A DNA stretch of 5,080 bases, taken from contig SYID01000132.1 in the NCBI GenBank assembly GCA_005798925.1, positions 1 to 5,080 of the forward strand. The letters are read 5' to 3'. Under the pieces are notes generated by a model. The model searched no databases, was not told the DNA's origin, and saw only the letters and a list, made by a program, of their open reading frames with translations. Origin of the DNA: Verrucomicrobiota bacterium. GTDB lineage: Bacteria > Verrucomicrobiota > Verrucomicrobiia > Opitutales > UBA953. The position numbers and the translations under genes are program-made. Positions 4,801 through 5,080 of the stretch are shown here, one piece after another (positions within the stretch are counted from its first letter, which is position 1; each line of letters starts with the position of its first letter).

Positions 4801-5080
4801 TCAGCCGCGCGGCGGCCGCGGCCAGAAGGCCGGGACCCGCGACTGGTAGTCGACGTAGGCCTGGCCTTTGGACGCCAGGAGATGCTGTTCGGTCAGGGGG
4901 ATGCCGGTGACCCGGGTCAGGAAATAATAGATGACGCCGACGCAGAACAGGCCGGGGACGCCCCGGTAGGCGCTGTTGTAGCTCATCAGGAAGAAGCCGA
5001 CCCAGACGAGCCATTCGCCGAAGTAGTTGGGGTGGCGGCTCCACGCCCAGAGCCCGCGTTCGCAGACCTTGCCCCGGTTC
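4801..5080 (-). CDS. DUF1295/steroid 5-alpha-reductase-like membrane protein (C-terminal part)
   Basis: Only the last 92 residues are in the window; the 5' part lies beyond the right edge, and the frame is open to the edge. The visible part begins NRGKVCERGLWAWSRHPNYF and carries the family hallmark SRHPNYFGEW, the conserved motif of the steroid 5-alpha-reductase C-terminal/DUF1295 fold and related membrane methyltransferases. Two hydrophobic segments follow (EWLVWVGFFLM and VPGLFCVGVIYYFL), then the usual end LTEQHLL...YVDYQSRVPAFWP. It is an integral membrane protein. The reaction is not established for most bacterial members; NADPH-dependent reduction of a lipid double bond is the family-based guess. 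The tail directly precedes the CFA-like methyltransferase (53-bp gap, same strand). An ATG at 4986 is internal and not the start. Confidence 0.9.
   Translation of the reverse strand, partial: NRGKVCERGLWAWSRHPNYFGEWLVWVGFFLMSYNSAYRGVPGLFCVGVIYYFLTRVTGIPLTEQHLLASKGQAYVDYQSRVPAFWPRPPRG

Noticed and set aside
3662..4849. Long open frame on + (395 codons) opposite the methyltransferase
   Set aside because: It overlaps the methyltransferase with all its motifs; the product is a Val/Leu/Ala/Glu/Gly-rich shadow translation without motifs.

Overview
This 5.08-kb window is GC-rich bacterial chromosome with six confidently placed protein genes plus one partial gene at the right edge. I see no mobile elements, CRISPR array, rRNA or tRNA. 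Protein style, high GC and the rarity of clear Shine-Dalgarno sequences fit Verrucomicrobiota (Opitutales-like), but this is an impression: no phylogenetic marker is present and nothing could be searched.

Layout. Bases 1-216 are leader or intergenic sequence with an AT-rich promoter-like patch and an inverted repeat. A + strand gene for a 145-residue protein of unknown function follows (217-654). After a 134-bp gap comes a + strand membrane acyl-CoA (delta-9 type) desaturase with a complete set of histidine ligands and an unusual helical C-terminal tail (789-1976). Facing it, 7 bp away, is a - strand low-molecular-weight tyrosine phosphatase-like gene (1984-2445). Divergent from that gene, across 35 bp, is a small Pro/Ala-rich lipoprotein on + (2481-2723). 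The rest is a - strand series, read right to left: the C-terminal part of a DUF1295/steroid 5-alpha-reductase-like membrane protein (4801-5080), a cyclopropane-synthase/coclaurine-N-methyltransferase-like SAM methyltransferase (3707-4747), and an aldose 1-epimerase family protein (2734-3633).

How the genes may work together. The desaturase introduces cis double bonds into acyl chains. The CFA-type methyltransferase and its DUF1295 neighbour belong to families that often sit together and act on, or are suspected to act on, unsaturated lipids. The window may therefore hold part of a membrane-lipid tailoring locus. The desaturase and the methyltransferase are about 1.7 kb apart on opposite strands, so this link is inference. 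The phosphatase, epimerase, lipoprotein and unknown protein have no clear place in that scheme.

Regulatory structure. The best non-coding signals lie at the lipoprotein/epimerase convergence. A hairpin contains both stop codons. A second, 9-bp GC-rich hairpin followed by a T-rich run lies inside the 3' end of the epimerase gene and looks like a terminator for the oncoming lipoprotein transcript. The methyltransferase has a promoter-like TACAAT box so close to its ATG that a leaderless transcript is plausible. I found no convincing evidence of a wholly new biological system.
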